NCBI RefSeq assembly: GCF_044762665.1
Contig: NZ_JBIWES010000001.1
Location: 558,001-622,000, forward strand
DNA: 64,000 bases
Direction of reading: 5' to 3'
Origin: Peribacillus frigoritolerans_B
GTDB taxonomy: Bacteria; Bacillota; Bacilli; Bacillales; DSM-1321
Part shown: positions 36,563 through 44,997 of the stretch, piece after piece
How positions within the stretch are numbered: position 1 is the stretch's first letter
How the letters are laid out: each line of letters starts with the position of its first letter
The notes under the pieces: generated by a model
What the model saw: only the letters and a program-made list of their open reading frames with translations
Database searches by the model: none
What the model was told of the DNA's origin: nothing
Program-made: the position numbers and the translations under genes

Positions 36563-36568
36563 CCAATT

Positions 36569-37333
36569 CTACTGAATGATTTGTACATTTTCATATAAAT
36601 AAGCATCTTCGGGTGCCTTTATTTTCTTAGACTCTTTTAAATCGATCACCGGTACGGGTTCCCCTTTATAGCTTCCTTTTTTTAATGTCCCTGTAATCGT
36701 ATACCAATCATTCGTCTTCATTCCTTCCACGTTCCCGTTTACCATATATCCGTATAACGTCGCATCGACCACACAGCAGGACATGGAGAGGCGGGAGATG
36801 GCCATTTGTTTTTTCGTAAATGTATCCTCACGGTATATGAACCCCGAAATCTCTATTTCCTTTCCCTCGATTGTATCGAGGTTGTTCAGTAAATCATCCA
36901 GTACTTCAAAATAATTATCATCGGTTACGGAGATTTTCTCCCCATTCGCATGTTTCCCTGATTCATATGAACTTACCATCTGTGTCTGCTGCTTCGCCAT
37001 CCCCCTTTTCGCCAGCACTTCCCCGCTTAATGTAAAATCGGTCAGGATGAAGCCCAGAAGAATCGGAATGAAGAACAAACTGTATTTCAGGACCAGTGCG
37101 GACGAAGAGGACCTTCCATTCGATCCGCAATCACAATGTTGTTCACCCTGTTTTTGTTTTTTCATTCGGAGAAGGCTGATCACTAAAAAAGCAAAAAGTG
37201 CCGCCAATGCATATGGAACCATTTTGGGTGCAATCAATTTCGTTAAATATCCTGAAACATACAATTTAAAGATCATGAGACCCAATCCAAGCAGCAGTAA
37301 TCCTTCAAGTCTTTGGATAAAAAAGCGTTTCAT
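36569..37333 (-). CDS. ycgQ: TIGR03943 family membrane protein (YcgQ-like)
   Basis: 254-residue protein with two N-terminal membrane helices, a His/Cys-rich linker (GEQHCDCGSNG), a third helix, then a soluble C-terminal domain with an OB-like fold (GKEIEISGFIYRED and RLSMSCCVVDATLYG). The pair with a YcgR-type permease is conserved in Firmicutes. The CxC and CC motifs and the Zur box upstream of the operon suggest zinc handling; this role is inferred. Its start overlaps the permease stop by one base. Confidence 0.85.
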   Translation of the reverse strand: MKRFFIQRLEGLLLLGLGLMIFKLYVSGYLTKLIAPKMVPYALAALFAFLVISLLRMKKQKQGEQHCDCGSNGRSSSSALVLKYSLFFIPILLGFILTDFTLSGEVLAKRGMAKQQTQMVSSYESGKHANGEKISVTDDNYFEVLDDLLNNLDTIEGKEIEISGFIYREDTFTKKQMAISRLSMSCCVVDATLYGYMVNGNVEGMKTNDWYTITGTLKKGSYKGEPVPVIDLKESKKIKAPEDAYLYENVQIIQ

Positions 37334-38343
37334 CAGAAGCCCCCCTTACTGATCAATCCGCCTGCAATCAGGCATAGGCTGAAGACGACTGCGAAAATAA
37401 GCAAGACATACGTAACGACGAACCTCCGTTTAAAACAGGACATCATGATCAAAACATTTTTCAGATCCAGCATGGGACCAAATACAAGGAAACCCAGTAT
37501 GGAGCCTGGCAGAAAACTATGGGAAAAGGAGGCCGCAACGAATGCATCAGCTGATGAACAGAGTGAAAGCAAAAACGCAATTCCCATCATCAACGCCGTG
37601 CCTTTTATTGGTGCCTGACCAATATCGGCCATTACGGACCGATCCATGAACACCTGAAATACACTGGCAAACAAGGCCCCGATGATAAAGTATCTGCCGA
37701 CCATAAAAAATTCCTGCGAAGTATGTTCAATGAAACTTGTCCATTTACTGGACTGAATATCATGTTCATGCCCTTGTACCAGTTCCAGCTTGTCCTCTTT
37801 CACCACATCTTTAGTGCTGAATATATGAATGAATAAGCCTGCGATTATGGCCGTCAGGACACAAAGAATGATTCTTCCATAAAGAATGGCCGGATTATTT
37901 TGGAACGCATAGTAAGTTGAGCCGAACACGATGACATTCAATATTGGGGCTGTTACGAGCAAGACCACACCTGCATGGACCGGGACACCTTTTTGAATCA
38001 ATCTCCGGACGACCGGGATGATTGCACATTCGCAAACCGGAATGATCAGCGCCGCCGCTATCGCGGCAAAAATGGCCGTCAGGGGTCTTTTGGGTATCAT
38101 CCGCTGAATGATTTCTTCACTGATGAACAACTGGATGAACGATGAAGCAATGGCCCCCAGGAACAGGAAAGGAATCGATTCTAAAAACAATCCCAAAAAC
38201 ACGACGAACACAGAGTGAAGCATCGGGTAGTCCGAGAAATCAATGGCTTTGGGAATGAACACATCGCCTAGAAAAAAGAATGCCAGCAGCAAAAACAGCA
38301 ACATCAATAACAGCACGTTTCCCGTGTAGCGTTTCAAAAGCAT
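37333..38343 (-). CDS. ycgR: Permease (DUF318/YcgR-like)
   Basis: 336-residue integral membrane protein with about eight helices. Seen: GAIASSFIQLFISEE, the conserved VCECAIIPVVRRLIQKG motif with Cys and Glu near helix 3, VLLVTAPILNVIVFGSTYYAF, and LCSSADAFVAASF. ATG at 38343 follows GTGAGGTGG; the frame extends five codons upstream. A near-perfect Zur box lies immediately upstream, so the ycgRQ-like operon should be induced by zinc starvation; the transported species is not proven. Confidence 0.87.
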   Translation of the reverse strand: MLLKRYTGNVLLLMLLFLLLAFFFLGDVFIPKAIDFSDYPMLHSVFVVFLGLFLESIPFLFLGAIASSFIQLFISEEIIQRMIPKRPLTAIFAAIAAALIIPVCECAIIPVVRRLIQKGVPVHAGVVLLVTAPILNVIVFGSTYYAFQNNPAILYGRIILCVLTAIIAGLFIHIFSTKDVVKEDKLELVQGHEHDIQSSKWTSFIEHTSQEFFMVGRYFIIGALFASVFQVFMDRSVMADIGQAPIKGTALMMGIAFLLSLCSSADAFVAASFSHSFLPGSILGFLVFGPMLDLKNVLIMMSCFKRRFVVTYVLLIFAVVFSLCLIAGGLISKGGF

Positions 38344-38358
38344 ATTTAACCACCTCAC

Positions 38359-38379
38359 AAATCATAATTATTACGATTT
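38359..38379 (-). promoter_or_regulatory. Zur box upstream of the ycgRQ-like operon
   Basis: TCATAATTATTACGA (38362-38376) inside a 21-bp AAAT...ATTT palindrome matches the Bacillus Zur consensus TCGTAATnATTACGA at 13 of 14 fixed positions. It lies 16 nt above the start codon, so bound Zur would block transcription or early elongation when zinc is ample. Confidence 0.8.
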
Positions 38380-38460
38380 AAGTTTGGATTCGGTCTAGTA
38401 TATGCTTTTGATAGGATGAACAGAACAAGAAAAAAAGAGAATGGAAGACATTCCCCACCC

Positions 38461-39129
38461 TCATTTATTTCTTCGATATAAATCCCTGCTCTTGTAACCT
38501 TCTCCTAAAATCGTTTTCATTTCCTGGCGCCGTTTCACTTGTGTCGCCTCTTGTTTTGCACTATACACGTAACGGGCCCAATCCTTCCGATACCCTGGGG
38601 TAAGTGATTGATAGAACGCAAGCAAATCAGGGGAATCCTGCAAATCTTTCTCAATTTCAGAAATCATTTCGATATAATCATCTACTGATTGGCTTGCTTT
38701 GGTAGATGGACGGTTTCTATTTTTCGAATCTTCTTTCAGTCCGACTACCGTAAAGACGTCATCCAACCCAACCATACGGGCAAACTTCAGGTCACTCGAA
38801 CCCACATAACCTTCATCATCCGCACCAAGGCCTTGCATCAGATCATCACGATGAATATTTGTAGCATATTCTTTATTCCCCTTCTTCGGGTACGCCAAAT
38901 AAATATAGCCGTTTTTACTCAAATGATTTTTCTCGATCACCTTATCCACGATTCTCTTTAAGGAATCCATATCCAATACAAAGGCAAATATAAGATCATA
39001 GGCACTTTCAGTTAGCTTTGTATCGTAATCCGGCAGCTCTGTTAAATAATCCGCCCCGGCTGGCTGATTCAGGACTGCCACTCTTTCATATTTATGTAAA
39101 TTCAGTTTTTCAACTATTGTTTTAGACAT
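38461..39129 (-). CDS. YdeI/OmpD-associated-like protein
   Basis: 222-residue cytoplasmic protein. The N-terminal part (VAVLNQPAGADYLTEL, YDLIFAFVLDMDSLKRIVD) resembles DUF3052-like domains; the C-terminal DSPDLLAFYQSLTPGYRKDWARYVYSAKQ with Arg/Lys-rich end is the OmdA/YdeI 'bacteriocin protection' module. Physiological role unknown. ATG at 39129 follows AGGATGGTG; the frame opens four codons earlier. Confidence 0.78.
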   Translation of the reverse strand: MSKTIVEKLNLHKYERVAVLNQPAGADYLTELPDYDTKLTESAYDLIFAFVLDMDSLKRIVDKVIEKNHLSKNGYIYLAYPKKGNKEYATNIHRDDLMQGLGADDEGYVGSSDLKFARMVGLDDVFTVVGLKEDSKNRNRPSTKASQSVDDYIEMISEIEKDLQDSPDLLAFYQSLTPGYRKDWARYVYSAKQEATQVKRRQEMKTILGEGYKSRDLYRRNK

Positions 39130-39919
39130 TGCATTCACCATCCTAGTTAATTTTTTCTACTTCAGTTTATAAGCTTCCCATTGCGTTAGCAACTTTTCTT
39201 ATTGGCAGTCTATCCAATATAATTAGCAAAAAGGCGATGCGGAAACCTTCCATCTTTTTTCATATAACCATTTCTAGGGAAATATTAACTGTGCTATAAT
39301 TCAGATATCACCAATTTCATTGCCAACTTCTTAGAGTTTTTCCCCTTTAACATGATAGCAATCTCATAGAGTACCGGATGTATAGCTAAGATAAATGCCC
39401 ATATCCCGGTATAGCGACGATCCCCGAGCGACTGTTAACCCAATTACAGCAGATGCATAGATTTCTACTGTTTTTTTATTGCAACAAAGCAGTCCTAATG
39501 TAATGATAAATGCAATATGTTCCATTCTGAATTTTCCGAATGGCTAATCCTTCCCTTTTGGATCCACTAAGCTTGGTTCACTAAACTTACATTTTTCGGT
39601 GCAAAAGATGAAGCCCTAGACATTGCATTCTTGTTTTTGAAGCCTAACATACTGAGCACAGGCATAAACTTGACTATTGTGCATAGGCATTAGGGTATCA
39701 AAGCTTCAAATACAATGCAGTTTCCTATGAAATCATATTAACAATTTTACCTAAATGACGTTGTGTCACACTCCTTCAATCACCATGCATCCACTTTAAA
39801 TCAGGTGTTTTTTCCGTAGTTTTTTGCATTTGTCATGCAGTCGATATCCCTTTGTTTTTTCCTATATCAAAAAATTCAGTGATGCTTTCATATGGGGGTG
39901 TCACAAAAGGGGAGTTCTC
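39130..39919. other. 790-bp region without an intact gene
   Basis: The only coding-like material is a frameshifted membrane-protein fragment (39294-39525). The rest is AT-rich. A 27-codon frame on the minus strand (start near 39654, MLGFKNKNAMSRASSF) has no binding site. It probably marks a decayed gene. Confidence 0.5.
39294..39525 (-). pseudogene. Decayed fragment of a small membrane protein
   Basis: From ATG 39525 the minus strand reads MEHIAFIITLGLLCC, then VEIYASAVIGLTVARG in one frame. From about 39425 a second frame continues RYTGIWAFILAIHPVLYEIA, then KNSKKLAMKLVISEL and a stop at 39294. Two membrane-like helices are split over two frames, as expected from one frameshift. No family was recognised. 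Confidence 0.4.
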
Positions 39920-40423
39920 ATGAATTATATCGAGTATGATTTGCTATTTGAATCAAGAAAACAGTTAATTGAGGAAATTACGGAGTTGGATGAAAAAATG
40001 CTCCACCATAAGCCTGTGCCTGAAGTATGGAACATCGCCCAAATTTGCCATCATTTATATCTCACGGAGCAGGTTTTTACAGAAGTTATAGCAAATGGCA
40101 TTCGGGAAAGGGATTTTAATAATATCATTCAAAAAAACATTTACTTCGTTACTGATAGAACAAGGAAATACTCATCCCCTGAGGTCATTACACCCTCTTC
40201 AACCCCATTTCAATTATCGGGCCTTATGGATTTGCTGGCAGAATCAAGGGATCGATTATTACAGGTTCTTTATGATATGGATTCAGATATCTTGTTAAAT
40301 AGAAAGAAAGCCAAGCATCCCCTATTCGGGGACCTCTCATTGGATCAATGGATTGAGTTATTATCCTTACATGAACAAAGGCATATCAAACAGATACAAG
40401 AAATAAAGTCCGCCCTTATATAA
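39920..40423 (+). CDS. DinB/YfiT family protein
   Basis: 167-residue four-helix-bundle protein. The three-His metal site of DinB-like enzymes is visible: WNIAQICHHLYLTEQ in helix 2 and LHEQRHIKQIQEI in the last helix. Members include bacillithiol-dependent transferases and damage-inducible proteins; the precise activity is unknown. ATG at 39920 follows AGGGGAG; the frame extends 32 codons upstream without a site. Flanked by a plus-strand terminator. Confidence 0.87.
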   Translation: MNYIEYDLLFESRKQLIEEITELDEKMLHHKPVPEVWNIAQICHHLYLTEQVFTEVIANGIRERDFNNIIQKNIYFVTDRTRKYSSPEVITPSSTPFQLSGLMDLLAESRDRLLQVLYDMDSDILLNRKKAKHPLFGDLSLDQWIELLSLHEQRHIKQIQEIKSALI

Positions 40424-40487
40424 ACCTTTCATGACAATGACATCATTAGAGAATCAGCCCGAGACAACGATTTGCAAACAAATAAAG

Positions 40488-40509
40488 AGACCACGTCATT
40501 TTGTGGTCT
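40488..40509 (+). terminator. Terminator after the DinB gene
   Basis: AGACCAC (40488-40494) pairs with GTGGTCT (40503-40509), followed by TCTTTC. Confidence 0.65.
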
Positions 40510-40605
40510 TCTTTCATGCATGCTATGAAACGAACGTGACTTTCAGGGGCTGCACCAAGTTGATAGATTGGCAGAGCCCATATTTCCCGAGCCAGCATTG
40601 TAGTA

Positions 40606-41331
40606 TCAAGATGATACTTGTAGTTTCCTTTTGATTTGTGTTGCGAAGATTTCAAGACAGATTGCGATTATCAGGATAAAATAAGTGATTGCTCCAATTT
40701 CACTCAAGTCAAAGTAAAATCCACTTGCCATGAACATATCGAAGCCGATTCCTCCTGCGCCTGCCGCTGCGCCCATTGCGACCGCCACTGCAAAATTGAT
40801 TTCAAAGCGCATGAAAGTCCACGAAATGATATAAGTGATTGAAGATGGAATGATGACTTGGAACACGATCTGCCACCAATTCGCACCGCTTGCTTGCAGG
40901 GCTTCTATAGCACCTTTATCAATTTCCTCGAAGGATTCCGAGTAGGCCTTCACAAGGTAACTTATGGAGTGGAACGTCATCCCTATAACTGCCGCTACAC
41001 TGCCCAACCCCGCTGCAACTGCAAAAATGAGGACCCATAAAACGGTAGGGACGGCTCTAATCAGGGCAACCGATCCCTTTATGATTGATCGATAGGCCCT
41101 CAATAGGAAAACAGCTTCTTCCGGATTGCCTTCAGCCTGTTTAATGGCAAGTGCAGCCAATGATTGATCATACAAACTGCTTTCCGACATAACCTGATCA
41201 ATCAATCCTCTCATCCCGGCTTCTATCTTATGCAGCTCTATGGCCGTCCCTTTTTTGACCCGTTCATACTTTAAGCGTTTGATGGATTCCTCAATCGCCT
41301 TTGTTCCGCCCTTTACTGCAACATATCCCAT
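40606..41331 (-). CDS. Chimeric PhnI(N-term)-PhnE(C-term) gene from a deletion
   Basis: 241 residues made of two unrelated parts. Residues 1-82 (MGYVAVKGGTKAIEESI, then LAIKQAEGNPEEAVFLLRAY) are the N-terminus of PhnI, a C-P lyase core subunit normally about 360 residues long. From about residue 83 (IIKGSVALIRAVPTVLWVL, then ALQASGANWWQIVFQVIIP) it is the C-terminal half of PhnE, the phosphonate ABC permease, including the EAA-type loop. The junction is near 41085. Neither half can work alone: PhnI lacks most of its fold and PhnE its first helices. The intervening C-P lyase genes are absent. It overlaps phnH by 19 nt, as an intact phnI would. Confidence 0.9.
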   Translation of the reverse strand: MGYVAVKGGTKAIEESIKRLKYERVKKGTAIELHKIEAGMRGLIDQVMSESSLYDQSLAALAIKQAEGNPEEAVFLLRAYRSIIKGSVALIRAVPTVLWVLIFAVAAGLGSVAAVIGMTFHSISYLVKAYSESFEEIDKGAIEALQASGANWWQIVFQVIIPSSITYIISWTFMRFEINFAVAVAMGAAAGAGGIGFDMFMASGFYFDLSEIGAITYFILIIAICLEIFATQIKRKLQVSS

Positions 41332-41930
41332 ATAATCTCACCCCCATTTTCTCTGATTTGAGTCGTTCTCGGCAAAGCTATTAAACGATCTTGTTGATCA
41401 ACAAAATACAGATCGATTCCTAACGGGAATTCTATGTTTTTTTCGTTCCTTGCACCCAGCCAGGCGGAGACATTCGGGAGGCTCATGAATGATTCCTCTT
41501 GAATTCCCGGTCCTGAAAGGATCATTGCGTCCCCTTTTGTTACATCCGGTACTTCTAGAATGATCATCGCCGATTCATGAGGGTTCAATAGATTCCCTAC
41601 TTTTGCTTTATTCAATGCTTCCTTTATTTGCTCGTCGGAGGCATCATGTAAAATAAAGATAAAATCCGCTTCCGGCAAATCGACAGGCTTTGAATAAGTA
41701 AGCTGATTAATCATTCTTGTCACCGCCCCCTCCGCCTTTGAAATGACCTTAAAGGACACTTCAGGGTCGAGTACCGTTCGTGCAAGCAGGATGGTCGAAG
41801 ATAAGCATTCCATTTGAACATCCAACGTCCTGGCTTCCCTTTCCATAACCACTAAAGTTCCAGGTCTTGAAGTCGCCGTTACAAGCTTTCTATAAACAGT
41901 TTGTATGTCATGAACTACATCCAAATTCAT
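41313..41930 (-). CDS. phnH: C-P lyase complex subunit PhnH
   Basis: 205 residues, intact. PhnH is part of the PhnGHIJ core that converts phosphonates to ribose-linked phosphonates and then cleaves the C-P bond. Seen: the N-terminal VHDIQTVYRKLVTATSRPGTL resembling family starts, RTVLDPEVSF, DFIFILHD and GPGIQEESFMSLPNVSAWL. With PhnI truncated and PhnJ gone, it has no known partner here. Preceded by phnG with 14 nt between; part of the residual phnFGH-I' cluster. Confidence 0.9.
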   Translation of the reverse strand: MNLDVVHDIQTVYRKLVTATSRPGTLVVMEREARTLDVQMECLSSTILLARTVLDPEVSFKVISKAEGAVTRMINQLTYSKPVDLPEADFIFILHDASDEQIKEALNKAKVGNLLNPHESAMIILEVPDVTKGDAMILSGPGIQEESFMSLPNVSAWLGARNEKNIEFPLGIDLYFVDQQDRLIALPRTTQIRENGGEIIWDMLQ

Positions 41931-41944
41931 TGCTTTCCCCCCTC

Positions 41945-42370
41945 TTATTGAACATCCATTGTTTCAAAATTAACCTTGGTTCTTAAGATTGATCGATTAA
42001 GCTCTTGAAGATTTTTCTGGATATTCTTCTTCTCATTTTCTAAAACATGTGACCATAATCTTGTTTCGCCAAGATCAGCCTGATAAGCGGCATCAATGAT
42101 CGCTAAACTATGTGCCAGTTCTTCCCGCTGTCCCTTAACGATACCAATCCCGATTGAATCCTGGATTTGGACCGTGCATTCTGTCACCAGCATTTCCCCT
42201 AGATAAAACAAGCTCTTTTTTGCCGTTTCCCTTGTCTTTAGCAACACAAGGGCACTCTCTGGCTTTTGAATGACGGTAACTTTATATTTCATTGCTATTT
42301 CCTTGGCAAATTCCTTCGCAATGTCCTCAGAGCCTTGAATCAAAATTTCGGTTCTTTCCCTTTTTCTCAT
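41945..42370 (-). CDS. phnG: C-P lyase complex subunit PhnG
   Basis: 141 residues, near the usual 150. Seen: MRKRERTEILIQGS at the N-terminus, GEMLVTECTVQI and GIVKGQREELAHSLAIIDAAYQ, typical of PhnG. ATG at 42370 follows TTGGAGG at 8 nt; the frame extends 20 codons upstream. It is the first enzyme gene of the decayed C-P lyase operon and lies below a 21-bp repeat array and phnF. Confidence 0.9.
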   Translation of the reverse strand: MRKRERTEILIQGSEDIAKEFAKEIAMKYKVTVIQKPESALVLLKTRETAKKSLFYLGEMLVTECTVQIQDSIGIGIVKGQREELAHSLAIIDAAYQADLGETRLWSHVLENEKKNIQKNLQELNRSILRTKVNFETMDVQ

Positions 42371-42509
42371 TCCATTGGCCTCCAAATGTTTTAGTTTCAA
42401 GCTAACACCTTCAATGTATCTTGTTGCCAAGTGAACGTACGTTAAGAAAGAGTAAATCTTTGTATGAAATTTGTTAAAGTCGGGCCTGCCTATTCAAATT
42501 TCGTGCTTC

Positions 42510-42635
42510 ACTCGTGAATTCAGAGCATTTACTCGTGAGTTCCGGACTTTTACTCGTGAATTCGGGGCATTTACTCGTGAGTTTCGTATTTTCACTCGTG
42601 AATTCAGGGCATTTACTAGTGAATTCGATCGATAT
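42510..42635 (+). repeat. 21-bp minisatellite, six units of ACTCGTGA type
   Basis: ACTCGTGA occurs at 42510, 42531, 42552, 42573, 42594 and, as ACTAGTGA, at 42615, always 21 nt apart. It continues AATTCxGxGCATTT or AGTTxCGxAxTTT. Same orientation and period as the array at 33177-33460 but more diverged. It lies between phnF and phnG, in the leader of the phnG transcript if that is read from phnF. Confidence 0.93.
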
Positions 42636-42650
42636 CTTGAATGGAAGTTT

Positions 42651-43352
42651 TTATATAACATATGTGAAACAATCGCTCCGATAGATTATGACCGTGTGCT
42701 CAAGGACTTGATTACTCCGTTTATCCCGGCATAATGATTGCACTTGCAAAAGTGGAATTAAACTTGAACACTGCAAAATATCCCGTTCGAAAAGAGTGGG
42801 AAAAATCACATTCAGCGTGCTCCTGCTGGATCCGAATTCTACAAAGCCACGCTGCCGGTAATATTGAAACATGGAGGTTATATCCGGACCGTCCTTTTCT
42901 ATTTCAGGAAATGTTGATTTTGCTACAAAAGATGTATGAAGAGCAATCGGGAAATCGTCCATTAACCTAAGCCTGCCAATTTTAAAGACCTTGTCATCAC
43001 TTTCCACCTCGAGGCTTTGAAAAATCTTCTGATCATAAGAAATTTCTTCGCAAAAAATAGTACTCGTTTGAAAGGAAAACTGGAATTCTTTCATTTTCTC
43101 GGTGAAACTGACATCTCCGGATAGTATTAACGGAATTTGTTTCTTGGTTTCCTGGACATAACTTCCCTTACCTTGCTTCGAATAGATAAAGCCTAAATCT
43201 TGAAGCTGTTCATATGCTTTCCTGACCACCATTCTTGGTACATTAAATTGATCGGCGAGTATATGCTCTGAAGGTAACTTTTTATCCAATTGAAAGGTCC
43301 CACTCTTAATTTCAGATATCAAATGATCCACTAAAAAGTTTTTTTCCGCCAA
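42651..43352 (-). CDS. phnF: GntR/UTRA family regulator (PhnF-like)
   Basis: 233-residue transcription factor: N-terminal winged helix (KLPSEHILADQFNVPRMVVRKAYEQL, then GFIYSKQGKGSYV) and a UTRA ligand-binding domain (LMDDFPIALHTSFV, LLQVQSLCRDKRSNQVLEHTVIIYR). Upstream of phnG it is the expected regulator of a C-P lyase operon. TTG at 43352 follows AGGGGGAT. It is intact although the operon it would control is broken. Confidence 0.87.
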   Translation of the reverse strand: MAEKNFLVDHLISEIKSGTFQLDKKLPSEHILADQFNVPRMVVRKAYEQLQDLGFIYSKQGKGSYVQETKKQIPLILSGDVSFTEKMKEFQFSFQTSTIFCEEISYDQKIFQSLEVESDDKVFKIGRLRLMDDFPIALHTSFVAKSTFPEIEKDGPDITSMFQYYRQRGFVEFGSSRSTLNVIFPTLFERDILQCSSLIPLLQVQSLCRDKRSNQVLEHTVIIYRSDCFTYVI

Positions 43353-43461
43353 CAGAAATCCCCCTTTAAATATTCGATCTCCCTAATACCCTTTTTCCTT
43401 GTTACTGCCAGTGTAATGAGAAAATATGAAGCCATCATGATTTTCTTGTAAAAAAAAAGTC

Positions 43462-43476
43462 CTGGTCAATTACCAG
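43462..43476 (-). terminator. Weak terminator after the PHP gene
   Basis: CTGGT (43462-43466) pairs with ACCAG (43472-43476); a run of nine T follows on the minus strand. Confidence 0.55.
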
Positions 43477-43591
43477 AACGAAAGGAAGTACTTATTTTAT
43501 GAATCTTTTTCAATAGAACATCCTGCATGTTCAGCCTTTCAAATTCCAAATCCAGCATGTAAGCATGCCGCTCTCACAGCAAAATTCCTGT

Positions 43592-44476
43592 TCATAGATC
43601 GATATTTTTCAATACCACATCATTAATGGCCATGCTTTTTTTCCTTAATTTCAAAGCATTCACACATTCCGTTCCAGGGCTCATACTGCCAAGCCGAATC
43701 GGCTTCTCCCCATAATCCCCATGAAAATCCGAACCTCCTGTCTTAATGAGATTATATTGATCTGCATATGAAATCGCTCTTTCCTCTTCTGCATGACCAT
43801 GATGCGGGTGAAGAACTTCAATCCCTTCAAGCCCTGCTTCTACAAGATCGGGAATAATTTCGAAGCTCCCGTATTGTCCAGGGTGAGCAAGGACCGGGAC
43901 GCCTCCGGCAGCACGAATCGCCTTCACAGCCAGTATGGCATCCACATACTCCATAGGAATGAAGGCAATGCCCGGCTCTTCCCCATTTTGGCCGCGACTG
44001 AAGATTTTCTTATACAAATCTCCATAGATAGAATCCGTATACCCCGATTCCCTTAGTGCTAGCATGATATGCTGTTTATAAACGCCGGTTCCTCCCCTGA
44101 ATTTAGATACCTGATCCCAAGTTATTCGATATCCTGCATGAATCAGCCGTTCCACCATTTTTTCAGAAGCTGCATTCCTTTTTTCAATCAGTGGATTACA
44201 TAGATCCTCAAGTGCCTTATGACCAGGCTCAACAAAATAGCCCAAAATATGTACACGCCTTCCTCTTGCAAAGTCATAACCGGAAACTTCGATACCTGGG
44301 ATGATTTCAATTCCCATTTCCTTACCCCGTTCCACCATCTCCTGCATTCTCATTGTTGTATCGTGATTCGTAATCGCTAAATGGCCAATGCTCTCCCTTT
44401 TTGCAACCTCCAATAGTTCTTCAAATGAACTGGAACCATCTGAAACGTTCGTATGACAATGTAATTCAACCTTCAT
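43592..44476 (-). CDS. PHP-domain phosphoesterase, probably of the C-P lyase pathway
   Basis: 294-residue metal-dependent phosphoesterase. PHP motifs seen in order: ELHCHTNVSDGSS, AITNHDTT, IPGIEVSG with VHILGYF, an HPG segment (VPVLAHPGQYG), EVLHPHHGHAEEE and GGSDFHGDYGEK. A PHP enzyme of this type (PhnPP of Eggerthella) is known to open ribose cyclic phosphate in the C-P lyase pathway, replacing PhnP. Position next to phnFGH on the same strand suggests that role; this is inference. ATG at 44476 follows GGGGGGAT. Confidence 0.85.
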   Translation of the reverse strand: MKVELHCHTNVSDGSSSFEELLEVAKRESIGHLAITNHDTTMRMQEMVERGKEMGIEIIPGIEVSGYDFARGRRVHILGYFVEPGHKALEDLCNPLIEKRNAASEKMVERLIHAGYRITWDQVSKFRGGTGVYKQHIMLALRESGYTDSIYGDLYKKIFSRGQNGEEPGIAFIPMEYVDAILAVKAIRAAGGVPVLAHPGQYGSFEIIPDLVEAGLEGIEVLHPHHGHAEEERAISYADQYNLIKTGGSDFHGDYGEKPIRLGSMSPGTECVNALKLRKKSMAINDVVLKNIDL

Positions 44477-44621
44477 GCCAATCCCCCCATTCTTATTCGT
44501 TACCCATTAACATTTTAACTTAGTGCCATGTCGGTCCCGTTAAGATGATGTAAAAAAACGTAAAGGTGTAAAAGTCGTCCTGAATGGTGAAAATACTTAA
44601 GTATTTCAAGCTGTAGACAAA

Positions 44622-44840
44622 AACGTTCGAGTTGATTTCAGAAACCCGCTCCCTTTCCGCCGACTGTCTGCCAAGCCTCCTCGACGTAAACGTCTCCGGG
44701 GTCTCGGCTAGCCCGTTATTCGGCAGGAGTGTCGCAAATTTCTTCCATCCATTAAGGAGTACAGGCAAAAACATGAAGGATAAACTAGTCTTAAATATGG
44801 TTCGGAATAAGACCAACCTGTAGTTTTTCTTTTAAAAAAC
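44622..44840 (-). repeat. Type-B structured repeat, copy 1
   Basis: About 220 bp. The GC-rich core (44640-44735) holds CCCGCTCCCTTTCCGCCGAC and, further on, TTATTCGGCAGGAGTGTCGC. The less GC-rich tail (AAGGAGTACAGG ... TTTTAAAAAACGTCCA) joins it to type-A copy 1. Confidence 0.9.
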
Positions 44841-44970
44841 GTCCAGTTGATTGGAACGAAAGGTACGAGACTCCTGCGGGAAAAGCGTGGCCAAGGGAGA
44901 CCCCGCAGGCGAGCGCCGAGGAGGCTCCCGGACCGCCCGCGGAAAGCGAGTGCCTGGAGTGGAAATCAAA
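44841..44970 (+). repeat. Type-A structured repeat, copy 1
   Basis: It begins TTGATTGGAACGAAAGGTAC, with ACTCCTGCGGG (44870-44880) and CCGCCCGCGGAAAGCGAGT (44933-44951) as outer arms. The inner hairpin is GGC-GAGC-GCC. Confidence 0.9.
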
Positions 44971-44997
44971 GGTCAGAATTACTAACCCTTAAAAAAA

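Larger units (their letters stand above)
36242..36568. other. Intergenic region between the EamA gene and the TIGR03943 gene
   Basis: It holds two terminators (below) and otherwise nothing I can support. The open minus-strand frame in it lacks a binding site and runs through the EamA terminator. Confidence 0.6.

Noticed and set aside
40431..40655. Overlapping frames on both strands between the DinB gene and the phnI-phnE chimera
   Set aside because: They are mutually overlapping, cross the DinB terminator, and lack ribosome sites.
44591..44606. Perfect palindrome AAATACTTAAGTATTT as a phage attachment or origin site
   Set aside because: A single isolated AT-rich palindrome with no integrase, repeats of itself or replication gene nearby.
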